A stretch of 64,000 bases of DNA from Sporisorium sorghi (lineage: Eukaryota > Basidiomycota > Ustilaginomycetes > Ustilaginales > Ustilaginaceae). Each line of letters begins with the position of its first letter. Position 1 is the first letter of the stretch. The notes beneath the pieces were generated by a model. That model was given only the letters and a program-made list of their open reading frames with translations. It did not search any database and was not told the DNA's origin. The stretch is from the NCBI GenBank assembly GCA_023212695.1, contig JALCCG010000015.1, forward strand, positions 1 through 64,000. The letters run 5' to 3'. The position numbers were made by a program, and so were the translations under genes. Shown one piece after another: positions 17,941-28,500 of the stretch.

Positions 17941-20304
17941 CTAATCAAACGACGGCAGCACATCCGTCAAGTGCTCCACCTGCTCCGTCTTCTGCGCCGC
18001 CCTCTGCGCACGGTGCGACAGCTCCGGCTCGGCATTCTGGAAAGTCTCGGCCACCTTCTTGGCCTCCTCCTCATCGCCGAATCTGGCCGCGAGAGCAAGA
18101 GCGTTGCTGTTGGAGCCGCTGACGCTGGGTGTGCGGACCGACAAGGCGGATGTCGAGCTGGACGGGCCGTTGCTCGTCGTCCCTGGCGTGCTACCGTTGG
18201 CGAGCTGCTTCGCCTGCGTCTCGGACAGCGGCGTGATGACGCTCTGGCGCGAGATCGAGAGTTGGTCGTGGTCGAGCGATCGGAAGGGTGGCGAGAGCAC
18301 TTTCTCCTCCATGACTTCCGATTGGGCTGCAGGGGTCGAAGGAGTGCCAGTGGCCGAGAGGACAGAGGCACGCTTGAACCAGCCGAAGCCTTTGAATGCG
18401 CTTCCCGCACCTACTTCGTCTGCTGAGGGCGAGCCCACGCCGACGTTTTCGGATTGAGGCGAGGGAGAGCTTACGGCAGAAGCACCGCCAGCCGCTGCGG
18501 AAGATGCATCGTTGGGTGTGGTGCCCGTCGCAGTGCGGCTGAGCAAGTTGCTAAAACCGGCAAAGCTCGAACCAATGGATTTGGCTTGTGATGTAGACGC
18601 AGACGCTGATGCAGCGCCAGCCCCGGCCGAGTTGCGTGGAGACGAAGATGCAGCTCCAAAGAATCCACCACCACTCCCTCCTGCTGCTGCTGCTGCTGCT
18701 GGGTCGGGCGAAGCGCCACTTTTGGCCTCGTCGGAAGGCGTAGGACCGTTTGAATTTCCTCCGCCTGTATTCGTGCTGGACGACGTCGCCTTGCGCATCA
18801 GAGTCGGCAGCTTCATTCCCCATCCCCCTCCTCCTCCTGCGCTCGCCGCCTTTTGCGGACTCAAGTGGGCCGTCTCCTCGTCATCGTCGATATCGTCCGT
18901 GGGCAAGGGCGGCAGCTTGACTCCTTTCAGCATACCAGCACCCACGCTGGCACGCTGCACGATGCGATCCGCGTCATCGCCCATCTGTCCGTTTGCGTCC
19001 GCGTCCGCGTCGTGGTGGGCGATAAAGTCACGCAACGCCTTGAGACAGGCTTCGCTCGCCTTTCTCGCCTCGACGGCTTCCTCCATGGACATGCGCATGG
19101 CGTTCATCTCGCGTGTGAGGCGCTCGATCTCGACCTCTTTGGCACGCAGCTCGCGATCGTGCGCTTGGAAGTGCATCGACGACTCTCTTGAGGGTAGGTT
19201 GGGCAGCGCCTTTGCCATAGCTGCGCCGATGCTCGGGTTGGTCTCTTCCTCTTCGTTGTCTTCCAGGATGGGGGATCCTACGCCGACTGAGCTAGCGGCG
19301 GCTTGGGACAACGCGGGCGAGCTGAGCATCGACGAGCGCTGACCGCCCAGACTTGATGATGGAACCGAGAGACGGGCGCCGGACGAAGACGGCACGTCGG
19401 CCGAATCTGGCTGAGGGAGATCGGTGGGAGCAAGCCGTGGCGACTTGCCTGCATCGCTGCGGAACGAGCTGCGGCGCGAGTTGGGCGCTGAGCTGCCAAT
19501 GTCGTCGCCTGCGCCGCCGCTGTTAGGTGCAACTGGCATGAGCAGTGAACTGAATGTGCCATTGGTGGTTCCAGTTCCCGAGAGTCGCAAACCGCGAAGA
19601 CCATTCGCGAAAGTGGGGCTCAAGGGCTCTTCGGACTCTTCAGCTTCGCCTTTGGAAGCGCCCGAAACGCTGCGACTGCCGTTGGCTGTGCGTCGATGAC
19701 CGTAGCCTTGACCGCTTCCGGGACGGGCTGCGACGTTGAGGTTGAGCGCGTTGGGACCAAACGCCAAACTGGCGCGCTTCGACTTTTTGAGCTCTGCTTC
19801 TTCCTGCTCATCGCGAACGGGAGGCGGGTTCGTAGCAGCAGGGACCCAACTGCGACGGTTGTCTGCCTTTGCCTTTGCGCGGGCATCCGACTGCTCTCCC
19901 TGGAGCCGCATGATGGCGCGGCGGCTCTCTTCTGCTCGAATGCGGAGATCCTTGACGCGATCCGACTCGGCTTCCTTTGCTTGGCGTTCATTGCGCAGTT
20001 CCTCTTCGAGTTGTGGGACGCGTAGTCGCAACGTCTCGAGCTCGTCCTGCCATTCTGCGGATCGTTGTAGCACTACCGAGTGCGATGCCTTGACCTGATC
20101 GATTTCCTCTGTGAGCTGGGCGATGGACTGGCTCTTTTTGGATAGTTCGAGCCTCATGGTGCCGACGATGGCCTTGAGCGCTGTTGCGTCGGAAGGCAAG
20201 TCGGTGTAAAGAGACTCGAGGTGGTCTGGTGTGAGTTCGTCGGTGACGATGGCATCTTTGGCAGAGGCCGCGTGCGACGAGGCCGCTTCATCTTGGTCGG
20301 ACAT
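17941..20304 (-). CDS. Coiled-coil, Ser/Gly/Ala-rich protein, unrecognised
   Basis: I do not recognise a family for this 787-residue product. Residues about 20-150 form a coiled coil (leucine and charge periodicity around LELSKKSQSIAQLTEEID and ETLRLRVPQLEEEL). A second coil lies in the middle (DRELRAKEVEIERLTREMNA...ALRDFIAHH). The rest is low-complexity Ser, Gly and Ala with homopolymeric Ala and Gly runs. A conserved-looking C-terminus reads AARFGDEEEAKKVAETFQNAEPELSHRAQ. The paired coils with disordered linkers would suit a scaffold, a trafficking tether or a Sec2-like exchange factor, but nothing specific supports any of these. The start is a clear ATG with the frame intact over the whole length. 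It is convergent with the SET gene, 190 bp apart. Confidence 0.8.
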   Translation of the reverse strand: MSDQDEAASSHAASAKDAIVTDELTPDHLESLYTDLPSDATALKAIVGTMRLELSKKSQSIAQLTEEIDQVKASHSVVLQRSAEWQDELETLRLRVPQLEEELRNERQAKEAESDRVKDLRIRAEESRRAIMRLQGEQSDARAKAKADNRRSWVPAATNPPPVRDEQEEAELKKSKRASLAFGPNALNLNVAARPGSGQGYGHRRTANGSRSVSGASKGEAEESEEPLSPTFANGLRGLRLSGTGTTNGTFSSLLMPVAPNSGGAGDDIGSSAPNSRRSSFRSDAGKSPRLAPTDLPQPDSADVPSSSGARLSVPSSSLGGQRSSMLSSPALSQAAASSVGVGSPILEDNEEEETNPSIGAAMAKALPNLPSRESSMHFQAHDRELRAKEVEIERLTREMNAMRMSMEEAVEARKASEACLKALRDFIAHHDADADANGQMGDDADRIVQRASVGAGMLKGVKLPPLPTDDIDDDEETAHLSPQKAASAGGGGGWGMKLPTLMRKATSSSTNTGGGNSNGPTPSDEAKSGASPDPAAAAAAGGSGGGFFGAASSSPRNSAGAGAASASASTSQAKSIGSSFAGFSNLLSRTATGTTPNDASSAAAGGASAVSSPSPQSENVGVGSPSADEVGAGSAFKGFGWFKRASVLSATGTPSTPAAQSEVMEEKVLSPPFRSLDHDQLSISRQSVITPLSETQAKQLANGSTPGTTSNGPSSSTSALSVRTPSVSGSNSNALALAARFGDEEEAKKVAETFQNAEPELSHRAQRAAQKTEQVEHLTDVLPSFD

Positions 20305-21824
20305 GATATGAGGGTGGCCAACTCGTTTGCCGGGTTACTCGATTCAGCTGAGAGCTGAGAAACGTGTACGACGTGTCGGTCGTCTTCGCGACGAGGTGCT
20401 GTTGCAACGAAGCCTGCCCGCTGATCCTGTTGGGTGGAGTGTAGATTGCTAGCTCGAGGTGTCCTTCTCGCGATGTGTGTGGTCCATGCAGAAGCCTGCC
20501 AAGGCGTCGATTAACCAGTCTTTTTTTTCGAGTCGAGGCGTAAACAGAAGCACGAGTTGCTGTATGCAGATGCGGTGGTGGTGGGTGATGAGAGAGAGAG
20601 AGAGAGAAAGGGGGAGCGCGGTCCGCTGTGACGATCTTCTTTTGGCGATGTGGTTGTTGTTGGGTGGGCGCAAATTGTGAGACACACTTTCAGAAAGCAT
20701 TCAACGCGGCACCGCCTTTCATGAGTGTGCGTTGAGCTGGACAGCAAAGTGACACAGACACAGAAACTGGGCTTTTTCTCGTCAGGCGACGCCGAGCACT
20801 TTGCGATTGTGCCACCGCTTTGTGCTGCTCTGCTCTGCTCTGCTCTGCTCTGTGCTGTGCTGTGCTGCGTGCTCTGCCACACACTGCGCCGGGATCTTAT
20901 TAAATTTGCAGAGACCCCGCTCGGCTCGCAGCTTGTTTTGCATGCGGCCTGCGCGTCGACCAACGCTGTCTCGCAGATCTCTCTCTAGCTTAGCGACAGC
21001 CGCTTAACAGCAGCAGCAGCAGCAGAGCCGAGAGTTGACAGCAGATTCAGCCGGGTGACAGACTGACAGACTGACAGGTCTGTTGATCTCTGATCGGCTG
21101 TCAGAAGCGCGTCGCTTCTTGCTTGATCTCTGTGCACGCAGCACTTGAGTCAGGAGGCAAGCAAGCTTGGACGACGTCCCGAGCGCCACTCTTCTTTTTT
21201 GCGTATCGCCGTCCTGCAATCGCCATCTGTTCCTGATGTCTCCCTTGCATATACCGCACTGTCGATCTCTACGCCCTTCCCGCTCTGAGCCTCTTGTCTT
21301 GTGCACAGACCGCAGCATCACGAGGCTCTCGCGGTCACAGCTTCCACCCCTATCTCTTCACACTCGTGATGAACAGACAAGAAATCCAAATTGCAAAACG
21401 GGACAGAACGAACAAGGTGTGCGACAAAGTGCTGAAACAAAAGACGAGATTGCGACAAGAGGAAAAAAGACGAAGAGAGGGAAAAGGCAAGACGACAATA
21501 ACAACAACAAAATGCGGGTGACAGGGGAAAAGAACCGAACAACGGCGATGCAGAAGTCATCGCGAACCCATAACAAGCAAGAAACCATGGCAGGACAAAG
21601 TGGGTGAACAAGTGCGGGACCAGCCTCGGTGACAAGGACCCGTGACAGATCTGAAGCGCCCAAAGAGATATGCCAAAAAATCGGAAGAGAAACGAGAAAG
21701 GGAAAGGGGGAAAGATCAAGAAAACCAAAAGAGTCCATGGCTGATACCATCATCTGTGCTCCTCGAGAGGCCCAAGATGATGCTGCGGCACAGCGCAGAA
21801 GTGTGTGTTAGAGGGGATACTCCC
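20305..21824. other. Intergenic, no gene seen
   Basis: About 1.5 kb lie between two minus-strand genes. It contains an AG-rich run near 20593-20608, the TGCTC/TGTGC pentamer array at 20821-20865, a short CAG run near 21008-21022 and an A-rich, purine-biased stretch from 21400 to 21730 that probably lies near the PPS1 3' end. No ORF with a recognisable product is present. Confidence 0.55.
20821..20865. repeat. TGYKC pentanucleotide array, nine units
   Basis: The array reads one TGTGC, five TGCTC, then three TGTGC units in perfect five-base register, about 520 bp upstream of the coiled-coil gene's ATG. Same period and related unit as at 7857-7886. Confidence 0.9.
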
Positions 21825-24800
21825 TTAGACAAAGTATCGCGAGTTGAGGTCGGCGATCTCGCGTGCGAGGAATCCCCACGTCAGGCGTGACACCTTGTAA
21901 GACAAGCCAGTCGGGCTGCCAGATCCAAACGGCATCATGGCCGCTTGCGACATGTCCACGCCGTGGATGCTGCCCGCGCCCGCACCAATCTCGACACCAG
22001 GAAGATGCTCCTCGCCCCATTGCTGCGTACAAGAGCCAACCACAGCGTCGACCATCGGCGCCGCGCTCTTGGTAACCGGCGAGTTGGCAGGTGACGACCA
22101 CGCAGATCGGTACGAGCCTGAGCCCGAGTCACTGCGACCCGAGCCGCCGTTGCCGTTGCCGCCACCGCCATGAATTGAAAGCGCCGAGAGAGCGTTCGAG
22201 GCCTCGCGAGGAAATTCGCCGCGCGCCACATCAGGAGAGTCGAGTCGACCGCACAACAGCCTGATCTGAGCCTGCTTTGCTCGGCACAAGAACATCTCCC
22301 ATCCTCGCAACTCCCACAGGAACAGCAAGTGAGGCTGGATCACAATGTTGAGTCGGCGGCTGCGCACCAGCAAGTAGCTCTCCACCAGTCCCAAGTCCAG
22401 ATGAGCCATGACGTACGCGAGCACAATCGTCGTGCTGCGGCTCACGCCCACACGGCAGTGCACCAGCACTTTACCGCCAGACAGACGCGCTGCCTCGATG
22501 AACTGCACCGCCTCGCGCATCGTACCGCGCAGAGAGTCGATGCCGTCGTCCGAGACGTTGCGCACATTGAGCACGGTGACACCCTGCGATTGGTACGTGC
22601 ACGAAGGCACCGTCGTCGGATCCTCGGCCAACGCCGCCTTCAAAGACGCTCGTTGGTAGCGGCTGCGCCCATGCTCCTTGCGGGAAGGATTCACTTTGGC
22701 AGAAATGTGAGCAGGCGGCTCCAGCGCCGTCTCGCCCACCGACACGAGATGCGCAATGCCCAACACGCGAAGCATGTCGACATTCGAAGCATGGTCGAGG
22801 TTGCCCAGGTACAGGAAGGGCAGAATGCGCGACGGGAACGAGCCGTCAAACCGATCCGCGTTGAACCAGTCGTGCGTCTCTGGTGCGCCCTGTGCTTCCA
22901 CCTCGACGACACCGGTTCGACACTTGGTCGGCGTCGGCGTCGACGTCCGACAGACGCCGCCTCCTGCCAACTCGACGGGCGAGGGGCCGCCACCCACGAG
23001 ACCGCTGATGGTAGGTGTTGTGGTAGACAACGACGATCGACGGTCCTCGGTGCGACGTCCGCTGATGATCGAGGGCCCGCTGAACGACTTGGAAGGAGCA
23101 TGACGGCTTCGGCGCACGTCAGGACTCGTGTCCATGGGCTCGGGCATGCTTGCGCGGCGCGCGGCGCGGGTGCGTTGCAACAGCTGGTCCACCGCCTCAA
23201 GCACCGCCACATCGGCAGGATACACAAAAAAGGATCGGTTGGCGCGCATCTGAAGATCCAGATACGCCTCGGGCAGGCTGAGCTCACGAGCATACATCAA
23301 GTACGACAGCGCCAGCGTCGACGTCTCGGTGTATCCATCGTGGCAGTGGAGCAAGACGCGTCTCGGCCGTTGCGCGCGTGGGCTGCGTGCCTCGTCTCGG
23401 CGGTGCGACGGGCGCTCGCGACCGTGGTTGGGCGAGAAGGATCGCGTGGGCGATCGGGCAGCATCTCGGAAGGTTCGCAGCGTCGACGAGATCGAGTTGA
23501 ACTTGGGCGCAGCACGCTCCGATGGCGGCGCACTCTGAGGCGAGGCCTGCTGGTGAATCCAGATGCACAGATTGACGAGCTTCTCGGCCATCATTTCGTT
23601 GCAGCCCAAAATGCGCGGGGCACCTCCGCTACCCGTCTGAAAGTCGAGCTGCACGGCGTAGTTGGCGCCAATGCGGAGCACGTCGCCGTCGTTAGCATCG
23701 CTGCGAGCAGCTCCAAGGCTCGCATTCGAGATCTTGGTGTGCAAAAAGTGCGAGGCAGTAGCGTCGGTGCCGACAGGGATCGATCGCGACTTCGGTGTCC
23801 AGCCATTGGGACCGAGCACGATGGATCCGTCTCGCGAGCTTCGGTTGCGGAAACCGTCGCCGAGGGACTCTCCCGCTGCGCTTCCGTCGAGAGGGAAGAG
23901 CTGGTCGCGGTGGAGGCTGTCGAGCAGCTTGTCGGTTTGGCTGTCGATACGCACGGATGCTTCCACCGAGTCGAGGTACTGAGCCGCACTGCGCAGCACT
24001 TTGGGCGTGCACCCGCTCGACCAGGGCAGGGGGTCTTCGGCACAGTCGATGCAGATCGAAAAGTGGTGAGGGTTGCCTTGCTCATCCCGCTCCTCTGGCG
24101 TGGCAGGCGCACTGTTGTCGCCGCTGTCGGGTCCCCAGGGCGCGCGCTTGGCAAGGTCAGGTCGGTCAAAGATGGAGCCGAGCCAGACATTGTCGTGGAT
24201 CTCGGAAGCACGCGCCATCCTCTGCATCTCGTCGCTCTCGCGCTCCACGAAATCGATGCGGTTGCGGTCCGACCCTTTGCTGTCGACGGCGACCATGCTG
24301 GGGAAGTGCTCCTCAAACACTTTGAAAGGCTCGGTGACGACAAAGACGTTGTACTGGAGGCCGCCCCAGCCGCGAGAGAGGCGCTCCTTGCGCAGCGACG
24401 CCTGTGCTTCCCTCACCATGGTGGCGAGCTGGAGCACGCCCGAGTGGTAGCCAAAGGGACAGTAGATGACAATGTCCGAGATGGTGGCGTACTTGGCGTT
24501 CTGGATCTTGAAGTTGCGCAAGCTCACGCCCGAGGCCTGCGGCGGGTTGGCAAAGCTGGCGCCGATCCTGCGCACGGCGTACGTGTCTCGTGCGTCGCCA
24601 AAGCTCGGCTCGGAAAGATCGCTGTAAATATTGCGACCGTACATGGTGCGGCAGAGGGTGGGCGGGTTGAGGATCTCTTCGGGGAAGACGGTCGAGTTGA
24701 GCAGCGATGTGCTGGGTTGGAGGTAGTCGCGCGTTGCATACATGCCAAAGTTCTTGTCGGCCGCACGGGCACAGTCGTCGGCCATGTCGCTGACGGTCGA

Positions 24801-25799
24801 GACGCTGGTGCGCGAGCCTGAGCTGTAGCTCTCCGAGGTGACGGAGAAGAGCGAAGGTCGGGAGACCTGGGAGGATACGGTCGATGCAGTGGAGGGCGAC
24901 ATGGGCGCTGGATCGATGAGCGTCGAGGCAGCGAGCTGAAGCGCAGGTGGGCTTTTGAATCCGTTGGTCCAGCTTGGCTCGAAGCGGGCCGACTCTTCGT
25001 CCGTGTCGGGCGAGCTGCCAGAGGACTGGGTGGTGACGCTGGAAAAGGTGCGACCGCGCGATCTGCCCTGGTTGTAGCTGGTGTTGGAGGAGGTAGAAAG
25101 GCGCTCGGCCTCTTCACGGGAGGGCATCTCGGCACGAACGATGGTGAGGCCGCGATATGCTGGCGTCGGTTGACCGCTCAAAGGAGCGCCAAAAAAGTGG
25201 TTCTGGGCGGGGATGCTGCCGTCGACGCCGTGGAGGTAAGGAAAGACGACGTGGTGAGGCACATCTTGGGCGACGTACTGGTCATGCAAGCGAGAGAGCT
25301 GCTCTGCTGACATGAGGCGGACGGGCGCAGCAAGCTTGCGCTTAGAGAGACGCGGTCGACGCGAGCTGGAAGCGGAACGGGTGGATGTGCTTTGGCCAAA
25401 GCCGTCGTCCAAGGTGTCGTCGTCGTGGTCATAGTTGTCGTCTGCCTCGTCATCGCTGCTACTGTCGGACGGGAGCGGGTCGTCGTGGATGATGGGGTAG
25501 AGGTCGAGGTCGGCGTGTTGGATGCCATAGCTCGAAGGCTCGAGGGGCGATTGAGCGGGCTGCGGCAAGGTTGTGGGTGAAGGCGAGCGTGGAGGAATGG
25601 GTCGCGACCACTGGTGTTCCGGGGAAGAGCGATGAAGGCGGGGAGTGCCCTGGCCATCTTCGCGATCGGATGGCTCGTCGCGGGGTTGATGGTGATGGCG
25701 GGACTCGGCTGGAACGGAGACGAGAGTGGACGAAACAGTGCCATGGCGAGAGGCTACGGGATGCAGAGAGACTTGCGCATGGCTGACGAGGTGCGACAT
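21825..25799 (-). CDS. PPS1: Dual-specificity phosphatase PPS1
   Basis: The 1324-residue product has the fungal Pps1 layout. The first 400 residues are low-complexity and acidic. A conserved N-terminal block follows (CPFGYHSGVLQLATMVREAQ near 440-500). Next comes a phosphatase-like domain around HCHDGYTET (Cys 819), then a C-terminal dual-specificity domain with HCRVGVSRS (Cys 1115, Arg 1121), matching the HCx5R signature. The first domain lacks the signature Arg, so only the second should be catalytic. In budding yeast Pps1 acts on phospho-Tyr/Ser/Thr and affects S-phase and septation-related events. I start at the ATG at 25799 (GAC-ATG context); the frame is open 49 codons further upstream, but only from a GTG. 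Single exon. Confidence 0.88.
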   Translation of the reverse strand: MSHLVSHAQVSLHPVASRHGTVSSTLVSVPAESRHHHQPRDEPSDREDGQGTPRLHRSSPEHQWSRPIPPRSPSPTTLPQPAQSPLEPSSYGIQHADLDLYPIIHDDPLPSDSSSDDEADDNYDHDDDTLDDGFGQSTSTRSASSSRRPRLSKRKLAAPVRLMSAEQLSRLHDQYVAQDVPHHVVFPYLHGVDGSIPAQNHFFGAPLSGQPTPAYRGLTIVRAEMPSREEAERLSTSSNTSYNQGRSRGRTFSSVTTQSSGSSPDTDEESARFEPSWTNGFKSPPALQLAASTLIDPAPMSPSTASTVSSQVSRPSLFSVTSESYSSGSRTSVSTVSDMADDCARAADKNFGMYATRDYLQPSTSLLNSTVFPEEILNPPTLCRTMYGRNIYSDLSEPSFGDARDTYAVRRIGASFANPPQASGVSLRNFKIQNAKYATISDIVIYCPFGYHSGVLQLATMVREAQASLRKERLSRGWGGLQYNVFVVTEPFKVFEEHFPSMVAVDSKGSDRNRIDFVERESDEMQRMARASEIHDNVWLGSIFDRPDLAKRAPWGPDSGDNSAPATPEERDEQGNPHHFSICIDCAEDPLPWSSGCTPKVLRSAAQYLDSVEASVRIDSQTDKLLDSLHRDQLFPLDGSAAGESLGDGFRNRSSRDGSIVLGPNGWTPKSRSIPVGTDATASHFLHTKISNASLGAARSDANDGDVLRIGANYAVQLDFQTGSGGAPRILGCNEMMAEKLVNLCIWIHQQASPQSAPPSERAAPKFNSISSTLRTFRDAARSPTRSFSPNHGRERPSHRRDEARSPRAQRPRRVLLHCHDGYTETSTLALSYLMYARELSLPEAYLDLQMRANRSFFVYPADVAVLEAVDQLLQRTRAARRASMPEPMDTSPDVRRSRHAPSKSFSGPSIISGRRTEDRRSSLSTTTPTISGLVGGGPSPVELAGGGVCRTSTPTPTKCRTGVVEVEAQGAPETHDWFNADRFDGSFPSRILPFLYLGNLDHASNVDMLRVLGIAHLVSVGETALEPPAHISAKVNPSRKEHGRSRYQRASLKAALAEDPTTVPSCTYQSQGVTVLNVRNVSDDGIDSLRGTMREAVQFIEAARLSGGKVLVHCRVGVSRSTTIVLAYVMAHLDLGLVESYLLVRSRRLNIVIQPHLLFLWELRGWEMFLCRAKQAQIRLLCGRLDSPDVARGEFPREASNALSALSIHGGGGNGNGGSGRSDSGSGSYRSAWSSPANSPVTKSAAPMVDAVVGSCTQQWGEEHLPGVEIGAGAGSIHGVDMSQAAMMPFGSGSPTGLSYKVSRLTWGFLAREIADLNSRYFV

Positions 25800-28500
25800 G
25801 TCGTTGTGCGTTGGAGAAGGCAAGGTCGGCTGCTCGTGTTGCGAGATGGATGGAAGGCGGACGACAATCGAGTTTGGATGTGCGGCAAGACTGATGGTAG
25901 AGAGTGCGAGCAGCGATGGAGGGGAGAAAGCAAGCCGAATGCGCACTCGAAAGGGAGCTTGTTATAAGAGGCCGCAAAAGTCGATGGTAGGACGGAGGAG
26001 AGATCCAAACAAGCTCGACAGGCTGGCTGTATGCGCTCAACGTGGCGCGACGACAAACACCGATGCAGAGCCAAGTGCGAAATGAAGTGGGGTTGCGCTG
26101 AATCAAGCTTTGGTCGACGCGCTGCTGCGTGTCCCGAGTGGATGCGGAGTCGACGGGTCGCGCGACTGGGATGCAGCCAAGCAAGGAGGCGTCCAAAGGA
26201 TGCGCAGGCAGCTGATGTGGGCGAATGCAGTGCGGTGCAGTGCAGTGTCGATCGGTGTGGAACGCGGGCTGAGTGCGGCGGGACGGAAGGGAAAGGAGAT
26301 GAATGCGCCACGCAGTGAGTCGAGGCGAGACGAAGGACGGAAGCTTTTCTCGGCAAGGATGATGAGATGCAGGGAATAAGACGTTTTCAGCAAACACCAC
26401 CACCAACCAATGATGGCCTGGTCCAAGGGGCTGGAACGGGAATGCTGGTGTGGGTTGTGTCAGACGATGGTAAAGTGTGGTATGGAGGATGATGTCGTCC
26501 AAGACGAACCGGTGAATTGGGACGGATCAACGAGAGGCGAGAGAGAGTCGTGTGCGTCGGTGAGAAGCGGCTCGTCGTGAGTGGGGGAGATGGCTGAATT
26601 GAAGCCTGCCCACGGGTCTCGATGCAGCAAGACCGGAATGCTAACGAAAGCGGGATGGTGACGGGAAAGGAAACGGTAGAGAAGAGGGATGGCACACGAT
26701 CAGGTATGATCAATGGATGGGTGTGTGAAGAGGAGATGGAGCGGATGAATGGCTTGAGACAAAGGTTGGCATTTGGCAGCGCGGGGCAGATTGCATTCGC
26801 TCTTGCTTTCTGACAGTTGACTGACTGCGCAGCACTCACACTCACGCTCACATCCGCCCTGCAGCGTGGAGACGAGGCTCGTGTGATTTGATTGATTTCT
26901 CAAAGCCAAGCCAGGTGAGGCGCATGCGGGTCAATGCAAAGGACGCCTCACAAGGCTTGCATACTGCTGCTGCGGACCAAGAGGACCGTGGAATTGACAT
27001 CCGCAACCGCCCCTTTGACGGATAAGATCGAGACAAGCGAGCTTTAGCATGAGTTTTATCGCTCGCTCTCTCACTGCAGAGCAGAGTGAAGCTCTTCAAA
27101 CAGGAACAAACCGAAAGCGAGAGCGAGCGGTCTCTGTCTCTACAGCATGCCTTTCTATCTCGCTTCTCTCTCTCTCTCTCACACACACACACGGGCGGTG
27201 ACTGCTGCTCGAAAAGGAAATTTGTGGGAAAAAAAAAACAAAAAACAAAAAACAAAAAACAATGCGAAAATGAGCGGAAATGTTGATGAGCTTACCACCA
27301 CTGCACGAGAATGCAGGGCCAAGGCAGCCGCCAAGCGAGACAATCACTTTGGAGCTTACCAAAAAAGAAAGAAGAAAAAAAAAAAAGAAAAAAAAAGAAG
27401 AGGCACCTGGCCTGTCTTTGCCGACAAGAATTGCGCTTCGAGTTGCATACGGTTAGGCTGCAGTTGCGCGGCATTCAAGCGTGTTTTTTCTCTCTCTCGA
27501 CAGTAAAAATTCACCGTCTGCGCTGTCACTGCACCTCTGCCGTCCCATCGCCGCGGCAACACAGCCCAAGCCTGACACGGCCCCGAGCACACGGCCTAAG
27601 CACACGGATCGATGCTTGCGACACGGCTTTTCCGTTGCTATGAAGCGAGCATGGGCTTGTGAGCGCGAGGGGAGGATGAACAATGGCATCTCGGCCACTT
27701 GGCATCGTCAAACGCTCATCGGAGCGAGAGAATGACGTTCAAGATGCCTACAATTCCGATCTTGCCAGCAACAGCAAGAGGCGCCAAAGCTTCTTTCCAT
27801 CAAGATCACACAACCTTGTTCTTTTCTTAGACGAGCTATTGTTATGACTTCAGACCCACTCGGAGTGCATGAGTGCTGTTCTAGGCGAGGTCAACGTTAT
27901 CTTCTCCCACGTTGAGAAAATTCGAATTTGCTTGCACACCGACACGAGTGGCATGGCATCGTGGCTTTTACGTTCGATTGCGAAGCGAATGGCCGCCGCG
28001 CCGCAACTCACGGTGACATGAAGAAAAAAAAAAAAACAAAAAAAAACAAAAAAAAAAGGGGTTAACCGTGGGAAGATTCCACCAGGCGACGCCCAACGGC
28101 GGAGCTTGAAAGGGGCGAGATGACATCCATACGGACCCTGACTGAACAAACGAGCGCGAGGCTGCACGTCAAGGTTGATGCCAAGCGGCTTGTGGCTCGG
28201 CGAATTGCTGTCCCATTGCAAGCACGAAACGTCGTCGCTGATGGAGCGTTTTCTTCTGAGTCTCAGCAGCTAGGAACGCAAAGTTCGAAAGATGGCGAAG
28301 CAGCTCGGCTTTTGGCCGGACCACGTTCTTCGCTTTCAACCCCGCCACCAACTTTTGGTGTGACCGATCTTGTACTGCAGCAAAGCCTTGAATGGCAAGC
28401 TGTGCCTGGTAATCGGTCTCTATCTTCGCACAAACGGCCTGGGACTTTAACGACTGTTTCCTATGTGTGTATTCTTCGTACAAATCTACTCGACGCCATC
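25800..28500. other. Intergenic, PPS1 upstream region and ADE2 3' side
   Basis: In 2.7 kb no supported gene is seen. It holds a TTATAA about 165 bp before the PPS1 start, a GCAGT/GCGGT pentamer run near 26227-26246, CT and CA microsatellites (27163-27193), a CAAAAAA-type repeat (27229-27262), an A-rich AAG tract (27361-27401) and A-runs broken by single C (28023-28058). A 78-codon ORF at 27270-27506 is discussed under findings. Confidence 0.5.

Noticed and set aside
22329..24821. 830-codon plus-strand ORF
   Set aside because: It is antisense to PPS1, whose product has recognisable phosphatase motifs. C-rich third codon positions suppress stops on the opposite strand in this genome.
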